Assembly (NCBI GenBank): GCA_017458185.1
Contig: JAFTFY010000014.1
Coordinates: 62,001-126,000, forward strand
Origin: Neisseriaceae bacterium
GTDB lineage: Bacteria; Pseudomonadota; Gammaproteobacteria; Burkholderiales; Neisseriaceae
Reading direction: 5' to 3'
DNA: 64,000 nt
Shown here: positions 56,301-63,960 of the stretch, piece by piece
Layout: the number at the start of each line of letters is the position of its first letter
Numbering within the stretch: position 1 is the first letter of the stretch
The notes under the pieces: generated by a model
Told to the model about the DNA's origin: nothing
What the model saw: the letters and a program-made list of their open reading frames with translations, nothing else
Database searches by the model: none
Made by a program: the position numbers and the translations under genes

Positions 56301-58078
56301 AAAATCAACTTACCGCCGACAATTTTGTCTTTTTATCGCCTGCCGAACACAAGTTAAAAGCCAAAATCGAACAAATCGGCACGCCGTTAAAAGAATGGGA
56401 TATAAATATTTATCGTGGAATAATCACTGGTTTTAACGAAGCATTTATTATTGATGAAGAAAAACGGCAGAACATTCTTTCAGGCTGCCTGAATATTGAA
56501 GAATACAATCGCACACAGGAAATTATTAAACCCATATTGCGTGGCAGAGATATAAAACGCTATGCCTACGAATGGGCAGGGTTGTATGTTATTTTGGCAA
56601 AATTTGACAGCCATAAATATTTAGAAAAAGATTATCCAAGTGTTTTCAAATGGTTATCTCAATTTGAAGAACAACTGAAAAAGCGTGGTCAATGTTCTTA
56701 TTCTCGTGGCGGAAAAGAAAGCACAGGCAAAGGCTATTCAGGTCAGCACCACTGGCTTGAATTAGATAATAATCCCAAAGATGAATATTTACAAGAATTT
56801 GAAAAACCCATTTTAGTATATAAAGAACTTGGCGATCATTTATCATTTGCTATTACAGAAAAGGGAATGTGTTGTAATGATAAATGTCAATTTCTTTCTG
56901 CAAATTTACAAGATTTACAATATATTCAAGCCATTTTATTATCGTCATTGATGAAATGGTATATACATCAAATAACTGATAAAACAGGAACAGGCGATAT
57001 AATGTTAAAAATACAAAAAATAATAACAATACCTATTCCAAAAATTTCAAAAGACCAAGAGCAAATATTTGTTGCTTTGGTTGAAGAAATCATCGCCCTA
57101 AAAAAACAAAACACGCCTGAAAATCAGGCAAAAATTGATGATTTAGAACAGCAAATCAATCACAAAATTTATGCACTTTATCAGTTGAATACCGCTGAAA
57201 TCCAGTATTTGCACACACACACCCACACACACACACCAATCGCACTGCTGGCAATTATTAGTCGTTATTCAGACTGCGAAAAATTATTACGCTTGTTACT
57301 GGATAATTATCAACAAGCATTACAACAAATATTCAACAACTTTTCAGGCAGCCTGAAAGAAAATACCGTCATTGCGAGCGATAGCGAAGAATCTTTATCC
57401 AACATTCAAGATTCTTCACTTGCTACGCAAGTTCAGAATGACGAAGCGTTTTCAGGTAGCCTGAAAGAAAATACCGTCATTCTGAGCGATAGCGAAGAAT
57501 CTTTATCCAACATTCAAGATTCTTCACTTGCTACGCAAGTTCAGAATGACGAAGCGTTTTCAGGCAGCCTGAAAAAAGATAGCGTCATTGCGAGCGAGCA
57601 AAGCGAGCGTGGCAATCTCCCTACTACGGAGAACAAACCTAACCTTTCAGGCAGCCTGAAAGTGCCTAATCCCAAAATTTTCTACAACGAAATCGGTACA
57701 AGCATTGAATTTTGCTTGGATACAAATGGATTTTATTGCAACAATAAATGCTATTTTATTACGCTTAAAAATCCAAACCTTTCTACAATGCTGTACTTTT
57801 TGGGTGTGCTTAATTCCAGTACTTTGCAATACTTGTTTCAATTAAAATTCAACTTTGGCGGCGGTAAAGGCGTGGATACTTTCGGCAATATCCAAATCCC
57901 CCAAATCACCCCACAAAATGAAACAATCATCAAACACATTGTTCAAAGCGTGGAACAAATCATCAATAACACCGATGAAACACAAAAAAATACCATTAGC
58001 CAACAAATCGACCAAATGGTGTACCAACTCTACGGCTTAACCGATGAAGAAATTAAAATAATAGAAACAGCAAGTTAA
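53315..58078 (+). CDS. Giant type IIG-like restriction-methyltransferase (Eco57I-type)
   Basis: 1587 residues, nuclease and methylase in one chain. An N-terminal PD-(D/E)xK-like core reads AIDLALIKDEAATVIIEAKK (EAK near residue 98). The N6-adenine methylase has YTPSFITEYM, SAM motif CDPAVGSGYFLV near 572 and catalytic ANPPYIRQEE near 866. The C-terminal third is target recognition (TaqI-like, LRGRDIKRYA). That third contains a CA repeat coding HTHTHTHT at about residue 1300 and, at residues about 1343-1448, two exact-length 36-residue repeats plus further uptake- and REP-encoded peptide. No separate methylase or S gene is adjacent. AAGG precedes the start. Confidence 0.88.
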   Translation: MANQLTLNLLKPQDFFNAYYWQSPVKNEDEFAVIVAEYLQNLEKSKHQSEKAICANVLKPFFERLNFNNVNSEYVLQGVATNSAIDLALIKDEAATVIIEAKKQDNKEMITRDNANKKALHEAILYYFRERENGNLSLRFIIISNFYDFYIFRANEIEHIFYKNKKLAKLYRKVVIEKDTLFTGTTKEFYEEAEKIINSDDFINGLITKKRYKEVIDNQGEITSNKQSEFLDEDGNLITAQINCFHLNLAEFKNKSRKAKEIIKLFSREFLYGEFSYDPNKISKKFYEELLYILGLKEEKSGNLTPNNVAGSLFKNIENSLHHSDFDTIMQLIILWLNRLLFLKLIETNLINFNANGDKALNASLKFLNQKINDFDTLNTVFFDILAKPIGERLKSKFDYLPYLNSNIFQKQEIEKEKLSINQLHNEEYIEFYPHTTLLDENRKKRTGKIKFLDYLFQFLDAFDFGEIKTDEVSGSLKTHSDLISSAVLGQVFEKLNGYKDGSFYTPSFITEYMSKQSIDNLVLQRFSQKLDGYFDNIADLAEEIQLQIRRSADKQAKLNEFNAEIDNLKICDPAVGSGYFLVSVLNYLIALKSQLGILTDENGRRLNANIAYEFDELVIKNTDDSRFHYTRPQSENEYQHIIQKTLFKQKEHIIENCLFGVDINPNSCEIARLRLWIELLKSAYFTDFEEQNPLKQNALETLPNIDINIKCGNSLVSYFAVNEDIKISDKKAVEQLKEAVKAYKTGNDNKEILLKQIKGLQEKFRSTAFRSNNKIKQLQKQCAIYSQKYSDYLAEDNDKLRPYIHKQFFVEDFNEQDAQKDFNQLLKLHDEIFNLDQFNPFEWRFEFPEVLDEDGNFTGFDLMIANPPYIRQEEIKAYKPIFSEKYQVFNSKADIYTYFFELGYGLLKSGGTLSFITSNKFCRASYGKNLRQFILDNSQIAQIIDLNGLKVFDSATVDTQITTLTKCTANAEHSFQYGQPESKEWHNMPLTPIIQNQLTADNFVFLSPAEHKLKAKIEQIGTPLKEWDINIYRGIITGFNEAFIIDEEKRQNILSGCLNIEEYNRTQEIIKPILRGRDIKRYAYEWAGLYVILAKFDSHKYLEKDYPSVFKWLSQFEEQLKKRGQCSYSRGGKESTGKGYSGQHHWLELDNNPKDEYLQEFEKPILVYKELGDHLSFAITEKGMCCNDKCQFLSANLQDLQYIQAILLSSLMKWYIHQITDKTGTGDIMLKIQKIITIPIPKISKDQEQIFVALVEEIIALKKQNTPENQAKIDDLEQQINHKIYALYQLNTAEIQYLHTHTHTHTPIALLAIISRYSDCEKLLRLLLDNYQQALQQIFNNFSGSLKENTVIASDSEESLSNIQDSSLATQVQNDEAFSGSLKENTVILSDSEESLSNIQDSSLATQVQNDEAFSGSLKKDSVIASEQSERGNLPTTENKPNLSGSLKVPNPKIFYNEIGTSIEFCLDTNGFYCNNKCYFITLKNPNLSTMLYFLGVLNSSTLQYLFQLKFNFGGGKGVDTFGNIQIPQITPQNETIIKHIVQSVEQIINNTDETQKNTISQQIDQMVYQLYGLTDEEIKIIETAS
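57212..57236 (+). repeat. Interrupted CA dinucleotide repeat inside the restriction-methylase gene
   Basis: About five and six CA units separated by one extra C, encoding alternating His-Thr. Slippage by one unit would shift the frame and cut off the last roughly 280 residues of the recognition region. Confidence 0.9.
57341..57556 (+). repeat. In-frame 108-bp tandem repeat, two units
   Basis: Units 57341-57448 and 57449-57556 differ at only a few bases. Each consists of an uptake sequence plus an imperfect palindrome (GTCATT..GAGCGATAGCG...GAAGAATC against GATTCTTC...TCAGAATGAC). The unit is 36 codons long, which preserves the reading frame. A third uptake sequence and a REP-like unit follow in frame to about 57660. 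Confidence 0.95.
57583..57620 (+). repeat. REP-like palindromic unit inside a coding region
   Basis: CGTCATTGCGAGCGAGCAAA and the following GCGAGCGTGGCAATCTCC match intergenic units, especially the one at 124-163, but here are read in frame as VIASEQSERGNLP. Confidence 0.85.
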
Positions 58079-58089
58079 AATATGCTTTC

Positions 58090-58120
58090 AGGCTGCCTGA
58101 AACCTTTTCAGGCAGCCCTT
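58090..58120 (+). terminator. Inverted uptake-sequence hairpin after the restriction-methylase gene
   Basis: GGCTGCCTGAAA and TTTCAGGCAGCC form a 12-bp stem around a short ACCT loop, about 10 bases past the stop. The following CTTG gives only a weak T tract. Confidence 0.5.
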
Positions 58121-58122
58121 GT

Positions 58123-58163
58123 CGTCATTGCGAGCCTGACCAAAGTCAGGCGTGGCAATCTCC
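58123..58163 (+). repeat. REP-like palindromic unit
   Basis: GTCATTGCGAG, the hairpin CCTGAC-CAAA-GTCAGG, then CGTGGCAATCTCC. The same gap contains a long imperfect palindrome AAAACAGGGTTC/GAACCCTGTTTT at about 58166-58214. Confidence 0.75.
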
Positions 58164-58340
58164 TAAAACAGGGTTCAGCAAGCCGAAAGGCGTAGCGTTT
58201 CAGAACCCTGTTTTAGGGTAGCCTATCCTAAAAAACGGCAATGCAAAAAGCATTTCAGGCTACCTGAAAACATTTTTACGATACGCCGTTATATTGATTT
58301 ACGCTACCCGAATATTTTGGCTACTCCAAAATATTCAAAA

Positions 58341-58379
58341 GATTGCTTCGCCGTTCTGTCGTACGGCTCGCAATGACGA
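58341..58379 (-). repeat. REP-like palindromic unit, divergent
   Basis: GATTGCTTCG, a CCGT...ACGG middle, then CTCGCAATGACG. With the unit at 58123 it forms an inverted pair across the 323-base gap between the restriction gene and nrdB. Confidence 0.55.
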
Positions 58380-58401
58380 TAAGGGCAGCCTGAAACAATC
58401 A

Positions 58402-59535
58402 TTACAACTCAAAATCCCCCAAATCCCCTGCGTTAATTTCTGCATCAATTTGTCCCACCAAATAGGACGACACTTCCACTTCCTGCGGGGCAACCTGAAC
58501 ATTGTCGGACACCAGCCAAGTGTTAATCCACGGAATCGGGTTTTGGCGGGCGTTGGGGAATGCGGGCGGCAGATTCACCGCTTGCATGCGGGCATTGGTA
58601 ATGTATTCCACATACTGCCCCAAAATATCTTTGTTCAAACCTATCATCGAGCCGTCTTTGAATAAATACGCTGCCCACTCTTTTTCCTGTTCTGCCGCTC
58701 GTTTGAATAATTCAAAGCACTCGTTTTGTGCAGCGGCGGCAACTTCTGCCATTTCAGGGTCGTCCGCACCCTTTTGCATAATGTTGATAATGTGCTGTGT
58801 GCCTGTTAAATGCAAGGCTTCGTCTCTTGCGATGAGGCGAATAATTTTGGCATTGCCTTCCATCAATTTGCGTTCGGCAAAGGCAAAAGAGCAAGCAAAA
58901 CTCACATAAAAACGAATGGCTTCTAATACATTCACGCACATCATTGCCAAATATAATTTCTTTTTCAAACTGCGTGTTGTTGCGTCATAAGATTTGCCGT
59001 TAATGGTATGCAAACCATCGCCAAATTTTTGCCAAATCCACGAATGACAAATTAAATCATCGTAATAAACGCTAATATCATTGGCACGGCGAATAATATG
59101 TTCATTACGCACAATATCATCAAATATAATAGACGGCTCATTCACAATATTGCGAATAATATGCGTATATGAGCGAGAATGAATTGTTTCGGAAAAACTC
59201 CAAGTTTCAATCCAAGTTTCTAATTCAGGAATAGAAACCAAAGGCAAAAACGCCACATTGGGACTTCTACCTTGAATGCTATCTAATAGCGTTTGATATT
59301 TTAAATTGCTGATAAAAATATGTTTTTCGTGGTCAGGCAATTCGGCATAGTCAATGCGGTCTTGTGATACATCAACTTCTTCGGGTCGCCAGAAAAACGA
59401 TAATTGTTTTTCAATTAACTGCTCAAAGATTTCATATTTCTGCTGGTCATAGCGAGCCACATTCACAGGTTGCCCAAAGAACATCGGTTCTTTTAAGGCA
59501 TTGTTGGGGGTTTGACAAAAAGTGCTGTACTTCAT
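58402..59535 (-). CDS. nrdB: Class Ia ribonucleotide reductase beta subunit
   Basis: 377 residues, E. coli NrdB length. It houses the diiron-tyrosyl radical cofactor. Iron-ligand segments are visible: [29 protein letters not shown] (the H-bearing helix with the radical Tyr close by) and [15 protein letters not shown]. The C-terminal tail [21 protein letters not shown] is the part that binds NrdA. It is separated from nrdA by an unrelated methyltransferase gene but on the same strand, so NrdR control upstream of nrdA probably covers it. Confidence 0.98.
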   Translation of the reverse strand: MKYSTFCQTPNNALKEPMFFGQPVNVARYDQQKYEIFEQLIEKQLSFFWRPEEVDVSQDRIDYAELPDHEKHIFISNLKYQTLLDSIQGRSPNVAFLPLVSIPELETWIETWSFSETIHSRSYTHIIRNIVNEPSIIFDDIVRNEHIIRRANDISVYYDDLICHSWIWQKFGDGLHTINGKSYDATTRSLKKKLYLAMMCVNVLEAIRFYVSFACSFAFAERKLMEGNAKIIRLIARDEALHLTGTQHIINIMQKGADDPEMAEVAAAAQNECFELFKRAAEQEKEWAAYLFKDGSMIGLNKDILGQYVEYITNARMQAVNLPPAFPNARQNPIPWINTWLVSDNVQVAPQEVEVSSYLVGQIDAEINAGDLGDFEL

Positions 59536-59568
59536 TTCGATATTCCTTTTTTACAAAAATTGATTCTT

Positions 59569-60636
59569 TCAGGCTGCCTGAAAATGATAAACATATGGAT
59601 AAAATAGTTTTTCAAAATATTCTTTCACTCGATAATTCGATTTTAATTGTAAAAATTCATCTTCCATAGATAAAAAAGCGTCATGATCAATAAAAATATC
59701 CAAATTTCCCAAATAAAAAGGAAGTTGATGAGCAAATTGCTTAAAATGGTGAATATAGTAATAATATTTTAAATTATGAGCAAAAACTTTTACCGCATTT
59801 TTTTGTGATTTTTCTAAAAAAGTTTTACTGCGTTTTAGGGCATTTATATCTCGCAAAGTATAAAAATAAGCCACTTCTTTTCGTTTATCTTGATGGTTTG
59901 GATATTTTTGTACATAATTGGCAATAAAATCAAAATCGCATAAACGCAATATTTGATTTGTGGGATAAATCTTAAATGGATAATTGTGAATAAATAAATC
60001 ATCCATTCCTTGTGCGTTTTTTTGGTACAATGCAATAATAATCGGAAAAAAAGTACACGAATACGGCATAAAAATTTGCGAACTCACCACACAACTATCC
60101 ATTAAACGATAATTTTTCTTAAAATTTTTCAAAGCATTAAAATTTGTTTTCTTAATTAAATAAGACAAAGGGTGCAAAACACAAATCCATTCAGGTTGCA
60201 ATAATTCATACGAACGCAAAAAGGAAATACCCAAATCACGGTGTTTTAAGTTTTCATCTATTTGAAACAAATCTTTTTTAATTCGATTTCTAATCATTGA
60301 AGTTTTATCATTATAGGGGGGATTACCGATAATAATCAGTTTTTCATTTTCCAAAATACGATATTTTTTGCGATTAACCGCAAATAAAGAATTTGTACAC
60401 ACAGTCGGAATATTTTTATTTACTTTTGCCAAAGCCTGTTTATCAATATCCGCCCCTAAATAATTTAAATTCTTGGAAAAAAAATCCCCATAACCACAAC
60501 TGCTATCAAACAACAAAAAGTTTGGCAAATCAACCACTTTTTCTAACATTTGATAAACAATATCCACACAAAACTTGGGCGTATAGAAACTACCCAAGTT
60601 AATGGTGTCTTTGTGGTTTAAATGAGTTTGTATCAT
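59569..60636 (-). CDS. Orphan N6-adenine DNA methyltransferase between nrdA and nrdB
   Basis: 355 residues. LGSFYTPKFCVDIVYQML is the N-terminal motif X-like region, LLFDSSCGYGDFF (near residue 42) the SAM-binding motif I and IIIGNPPYNDKTS (near 103) the catalytic NPPY. The remainder is a poorly conserved recognition region rich in Tyr, Phe and Lys. No nuclease domain or endonuclease gene is adjacent, so it is an orphan or the methylase of a decayed system. It is AT-rich compared with nrdA and nrdB, and starts 21 bases after nrdA with an uptake sequence between. An uptake sequence provides its final FQAA and stop. Confidence 0.82.
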   Translation of the reverse strand: MIQTHLNHKDTINLGSFYTPKFCVDIVYQMLEKVVDLPNFLLFDSSCGYGDFFSKNLNYLGADIDKQALAKVNKNIPTVCTNSLFAVNRKKYRILENEKLIIIGNPPYNDKTSMIRNRIKKDLFQIDENLKHRDLGISFLRSYELLQPEWICVLHPLSYLIKKTNFNALKNFKKNYRLMDSCVVSSQIFMPYSCTFFPIIIALYQKNAQGMDDLFIHNYPFKIYPTNQILRLCDFDFIANYVQKYPNHQDKRKEVAYFYTLRDINALKRSKTFLEKSQKNAVKVFAHNLKYYYYIHHFKQFAHQLPFYLGNLDIFIDHDAFLSMEDEFLQLKSNYRVKEYFEKLFYPYVYHFQAA

Positions 60637-60657
60637 TTTTCAGGCTGCCTGAAACAA

Positions 60658-62937
60658 TTAAATCTTACACGCCCCCCCTGCACAGCCGTCTTCTTCCAAA
60701 TCCGCTTGGGAATCGTCTGCTCCGTCTCTTGTGTTTTGATAATAAAGGGTTTTTAAGCCGTATTTGTAAGCCGTGAGCAAGTCTTTTAATAAAATTTTCA
60801 TCGGCACTTTGCCGCCTTCAAAGCGTTTCGGGTCGTAGTTGGTGTTGGCGGATATGGCTTGATCGACAAATTTTTGCATAATGCCAACTAATTTCAGGTA
60901 GCCATCGTTATCGGGAATGTGCCATAAGAGTTCGTAGCCGTGTTTTAGGCGTTCGATTTCAGGCACCACTTGTTTTAATATGCCGTCTTTGGATTGCTTC
61001 ACCGACACCAGTCCGCGTGGCGGTTCTATTCCATTTGTGGCGTTGGAAATTTGGCTGGAAGTCTCGGACGGCATTAGGGCGGTTACGGTGGAATTGCGTA
61101 AGCCGTGCTGTTTAATGTCTTGTCGCAGGGTTTCCCAGTCGTAATGCAAAGGCTCATTGCAAATTGCGTCCAAATCTTTTTTGTAGGTATCAATCGGCAA
61201 CACGCCTTGCGAATAGCGTGTGTCGGCAAAGGCAGGACACGCTCCTTGTTCGCGTGCTAATTGATTAGACGCTTTTAAAAGATAATATTGCAAGGCTTCA
61301 AAGGTTTTGTGGGTTAAGGATAAACCCGAACCGTCCGAATAGCGTTTGCCGTTTTTGGCTAAATAATAAGCATAGTTAATCACGCCTATGCCTAATGCAC
61401 GCCGTTTCATCGTGGCGATTTTAGCTGCTTTAATCGGATAATCTTGATAATCCAACAGTGCGTCTAACGCTCGCACGGTTAAATCTGCCAAGTTTTCTAA
61501 TTCGTCTAAATTGTCTAATGCACCCAAGTTAATGGCAGAAAGCGTACATAACGCAATTTCGCCATTTTCATCGTTAATATCGTTTAAGGGGCGTGTGGGC
61601 AAGGCAATTTCCAAGCATAAATTTGATTGCCGCACAGGAGCAATTTCAGGCACAAAGGGACTGTGCGTATTGCAATGATCGACATTTTGAATATACACAC
61701 GCCCTGTGCTGGCTCGCTCCTGCATCATCAAAGAGAATAAATCAACCGCTGGAATACTGCGTTTGCGTATGGTTTCGTCCGCTTCATATTTGGCATATAA
61801 TTGTGCAAATTTTTCTTGGTCAGCGAAAAATGCTTCATATAAATCAGGCACATCAGCAGGCGAAAACAGCGTAATTTTTTCGCTTTTAATCAAGCGTTGA
61901 TACAGCGTTTTATTGATTTGCACGCCATAATCCAAATGACGCACCCGATTTTCTTCCACGCCACGATTATTGCGAAGCACCAAAAGCGATTCCACTTCCA
62001 AATGCCACAAAGGATAAAACAGCGTTGCCGCACCGCCACGCACGCCGCCTTGCGAACACGATTTCACCGCTGCCTGAAACATTTTGAAAAACGGAATACA
62101 ACCCGTATGCTGTGCTTCACCGCCACGAATGGGGCTACCCACAGCCCGAATACGCCCTGCGTTAATGCCGATGCCCGCCCGTTGCGACACATATTTCACA
62201 ATAGACGAAGTGGTTGCGTTAATCGAATCCAAACTGTCATCGCACTCAATCAGCACGCAAGAACTAAACTGACGGGACGGCGTGCGAACCCCAGACATAA
62301 TTGGTGTCGGCAACGAAATTTTGAACAAACTCACCGCATCATAGAATTTTTTTACATAATTCAATCGTTTATCTTTGGGATATTGCGAGAACAAACACAT
62401 TGCCACAAGCATATACAAAAACTGCGGACTTTCAAACACCTGCTTGGTAACACGGTCTTGCACCAAGTATTTGCCTTCCAACTGCTTGACTGCCGCATAC
62501 GAAAAATCCATATCACGGCAATGGCTAATATATTGATTTAACTCATTAAATTCATCTTCTGAATAATCAGTAAGCAAAGCCTTATCATAGCGTTTTTCTG
62601 CCACTAACTTTTGCGTATGAACCAGCAAATGCGGCGGTTCAAAACCGCCAAACGCAATTTTACGCAAATGAAAAATATTCAGCCGAGCCGCCAAATATTG
62701 ATAATCAGGCGACTCTTCGCTAATCAAATCCGCCGCCGCCTTGATAATGGTTTCGTGAATATCCGCCGTGCGAATACCGTTATAAAACTGAATGTGCGAC
62801 TTCAACTCCACCTGCGACACAGAGACATTATTCAATCCTTCCGCCGCCCATGTAATCACCTTGTGAATTTTATCCAAATCAATCGCTTCTAATCTGCCGT
62901 CCCGTTTGGTTACTTTCAGTTTTGAAAAATCGTTCAT
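60658..62937 (-). CDS. nrdA: Class Ia ribonucleotide reductase alpha subunit
   Basis: 759 residues. An N-terminal ATP cone (KVTKRDGRLEAIDLDKIHKVITWAAEGL) gives activity control by ATP/dATP. The catalytic barrel has FSSCVLIECDDSLDSI with the first active-site cysteine, NLCLEIALP with the thiyl-radical cysteine and conserved Glu, and PSETSSQISNATNGIEPPRG. The C-terminal redox pair is CAGGAC. It reduces ribonucleoside diphosphates with NrdB. NrdR boxes lie directly upstream. An uptake-like motif encodes FQAAV within the gene. Confidence 0.98.
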   Translation of the reverse strand: MNDFSKLKVTKRDGRLEAIDLDKIHKVITWAAEGLNNVSVSQVELKSHIQFYNGIRTADIHETIIKAAADLISEESPDYQYLAARLNIFHLRKIAFGGFEPPHLLVHTQKLVAEKRYDKALLTDYSEDEFNELNQYISHCRDMDFSYAAVKQLEGKYLVQDRVTKQVFESPQFLYMLVAMCLFSQYPKDKRLNYVKKFYDAVSLFKISLPTPIMSGVRTPSRQFSSCVLIECDDSLDSINATTSSIVKYVSQRAGIGINAGRIRAVGSPIRGGEAQHTGCIPFFKMFQAAVKSCSQGGVRGGAATLFYPLWHLEVESLLVLRNNRGVEENRVRHLDYGVQINKTLYQRLIKSEKITLFSPADVPDLYEAFFADQEKFAQLYAKYEADETIRKRSIPAVDLFSLMMQERASTGRVYIQNVDHCNTHSPFVPEIAPVRQSNLCLEIALPTRPLNDINDENGEIALCTLSAINLGALDNLDELENLADLTVRALDALLDYQDYPIKAAKIATMKRRALGIGVINYAYYLAKNGKRYSDGSGLSLTHKTFEALQYYLLKASNQLAREQGACPAFADTRYSQGVLPIDTYKKDLDAICNEPLHYDWETLRQDIKQHGLRNSTVTALMPSETSSQISNATNGIEPPRGLVSVKQSKDGILKQVVPEIERLKHGYELLWHIPDNDGYLKLVGIMQKFVDQAISANTNYDPKRFEGGKVPMKILLKDLLTAYKYGLKTLYYQNTRDGADDSQADLEEDGCAGGACKI

Positions 62938-62964
62938 CGCACACCTTGATAAAAAAAACGAAAA

Positions 62965-62980
62965 ACACTACATATAGTGT
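62965..62980. promoter_or_regulatory. NrdR box 1 upstream of nrdA
   Basis: ACACTACATATAGTGT, a near-perfect palindrome with 15 of 16 matches to the NrdR consensus ACACWATATATWGTGT. It lies 28 bases from the nrdA start, downstream of its partner box at 62997. Confidence 0.9.
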
Positions 62981-62996
62981 TTGAAAATGAATTTAA

Positions 62997-63012
62997 CCAC
63001 AATATATAGTAT
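62997..63012. promoter_or_regulatory. NrdR box 2 upstream of nrdA
   Basis: CCACAATATATAGTAT, 14 of 16 matches. It is 32 bases from box 1, about three helical turns, the usual spacing for cooperative NrdR binding. The ACTATATATT stretch on the minus strand probably includes the -10 box. The rest of the 316-base gap holds only uptake sequences and degenerate copies of them. Confidence 0.85.
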
Positions 63013-63253
63013 TTTTAGCCTATCCGCAATGGACAAAAATCAAGGTTTTGTAACAGTGTTTGTTTTTGTTGAAAATTTATTTTTGAACCTGCCTGAAAGA
63101 ATGTGGTAAAAAATGTCTTTTATATATTTTTATAATAAAAACAAGAAGTTGATAATTTTCATGCTGCCTGAAAGGATAAAGGAGATAAAAGATAAGATGA
63201 TAAAATGTTTCAGGCTGCCTGAAAAATATCTTTACCATTTCATTTATTCATTA

Positions 63254-63724
63254 TCAATCAATCTGTTCTGCAAAAAATTGACGGCGACTGCGTTCCCAAT
63301 TTCGACAGATTAAATAATGAATACGCACCGCAATGGTGTTGATTGTGGTGATGATGCCTAATGGAAGAAAGGACACGAGTGCGGAAAAAGATAAAAAAAT
63401 CCCTAAACCATCAGAACCAATACAAGCAATAATTAAAAGAACAAACCAAAATAATGATAGTGAAAAGCCTATAAATAGATTGATACCAATCATCACCCAA
63501 CTATCCTGCTTTTGCAATACTTCCGCAATAAACATAAAAATAAGCAAAAATATCGCAGTGATACTAACAATTTCACTACTGAAAGTTCCTGTACCCCAAA
63601 GTTCTCCCCCATTTTTTTGGGCAATCAGATAAAAAACAGTCAATGAAATAAAAGAAATCACGATCCAAATAATAAACCTTATCCACGGTTCTATTGGTGA
63701 ATAAGATATTTCATTTTCTTCCAT
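63254..63724 (-). CDS. Hypothetical four-helix membrane protein
   Basis: 156 residues with four hydrophobic helices: about 17-36, 49-66, 76-99 and 105-128. The N-terminus is acidic (MEENEISYSPIEPW) and the C-terminus basic (RNWERSRRQFF), suggesting both ends are in the cytoplasm. It is similar in style to the other small AT-rich membrane proteins here (16839 and 46484) but with no clear homology. AAGGAATA precedes the start after an uptake sequence. Family unknown. Confidence 0.6.
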   Translation of the reverse strand: MEENEISYSPIEPWIRFIIWIVISFISLTVFYLIAQKNGGELWGTGTFSSEIVSITAIFLLIFMFIAEVLQKQDSWVMIGINLFIGFSLSLFWFVLLIIACIGSDGLGIFLSFSALVSFLPLGIITTINTIAVRIHYLICRNWERSRRQFFAEQID

Positions 63725-63760
63725 ATTATTCCTTTTTCAGGCTGCCTGAAAACAAGGTTT

Positions 63761-63920
63761 ATTTCACCGTTAGGTGAAATCTTTATTGACGCAGTCAATA
63801 AAGGATTACGAAGTAATCAAACCGCAGTTTCTGCGAACGAAGTGAAGCTAAAACAAGGTTTATTTATGCGAAGCATAAATTTTTTATTTACGAAGTAAAT
63901 AAAAAGATTGCGAAGCAATC
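63761..63920. repeat. String of seven triloop or tetraloop mini-hairpins
   Basis: Perfect hairpins at 63761-63780 (8-bp stem, GTTA loop), 63782-63802 (9 bp, GCA), 63804-63818 (6 bp, GAA), 63823-63835 (5 bp, TTT), 63862-63880 (8 bp, GAA), 63881-63905 (11 bp, GAA) and 63906-63920 (6 bp, GAA). Five close as C-GNA-G. No gene is visible between 63725 and 63960. Confidence 0.9.
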
Positions 63921-63960
63921 AAACCGAAGTTTCTATGAGCCGTAAGGCGAAGTTAAATCA

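Noticed and set aside
57341..57660. CRISPR-like tandem repeats
   Set aside because: Units are 108 bp, adjacent without spacers, and lie in an open reading frame; no cas genes are present.
62938..63253. Small gene upstream of nrdA on the plus strand (about 63113)
   Set aside because: Frame is formed by degenerate uptake sequences, very AT-rich, and has no ribosome site.
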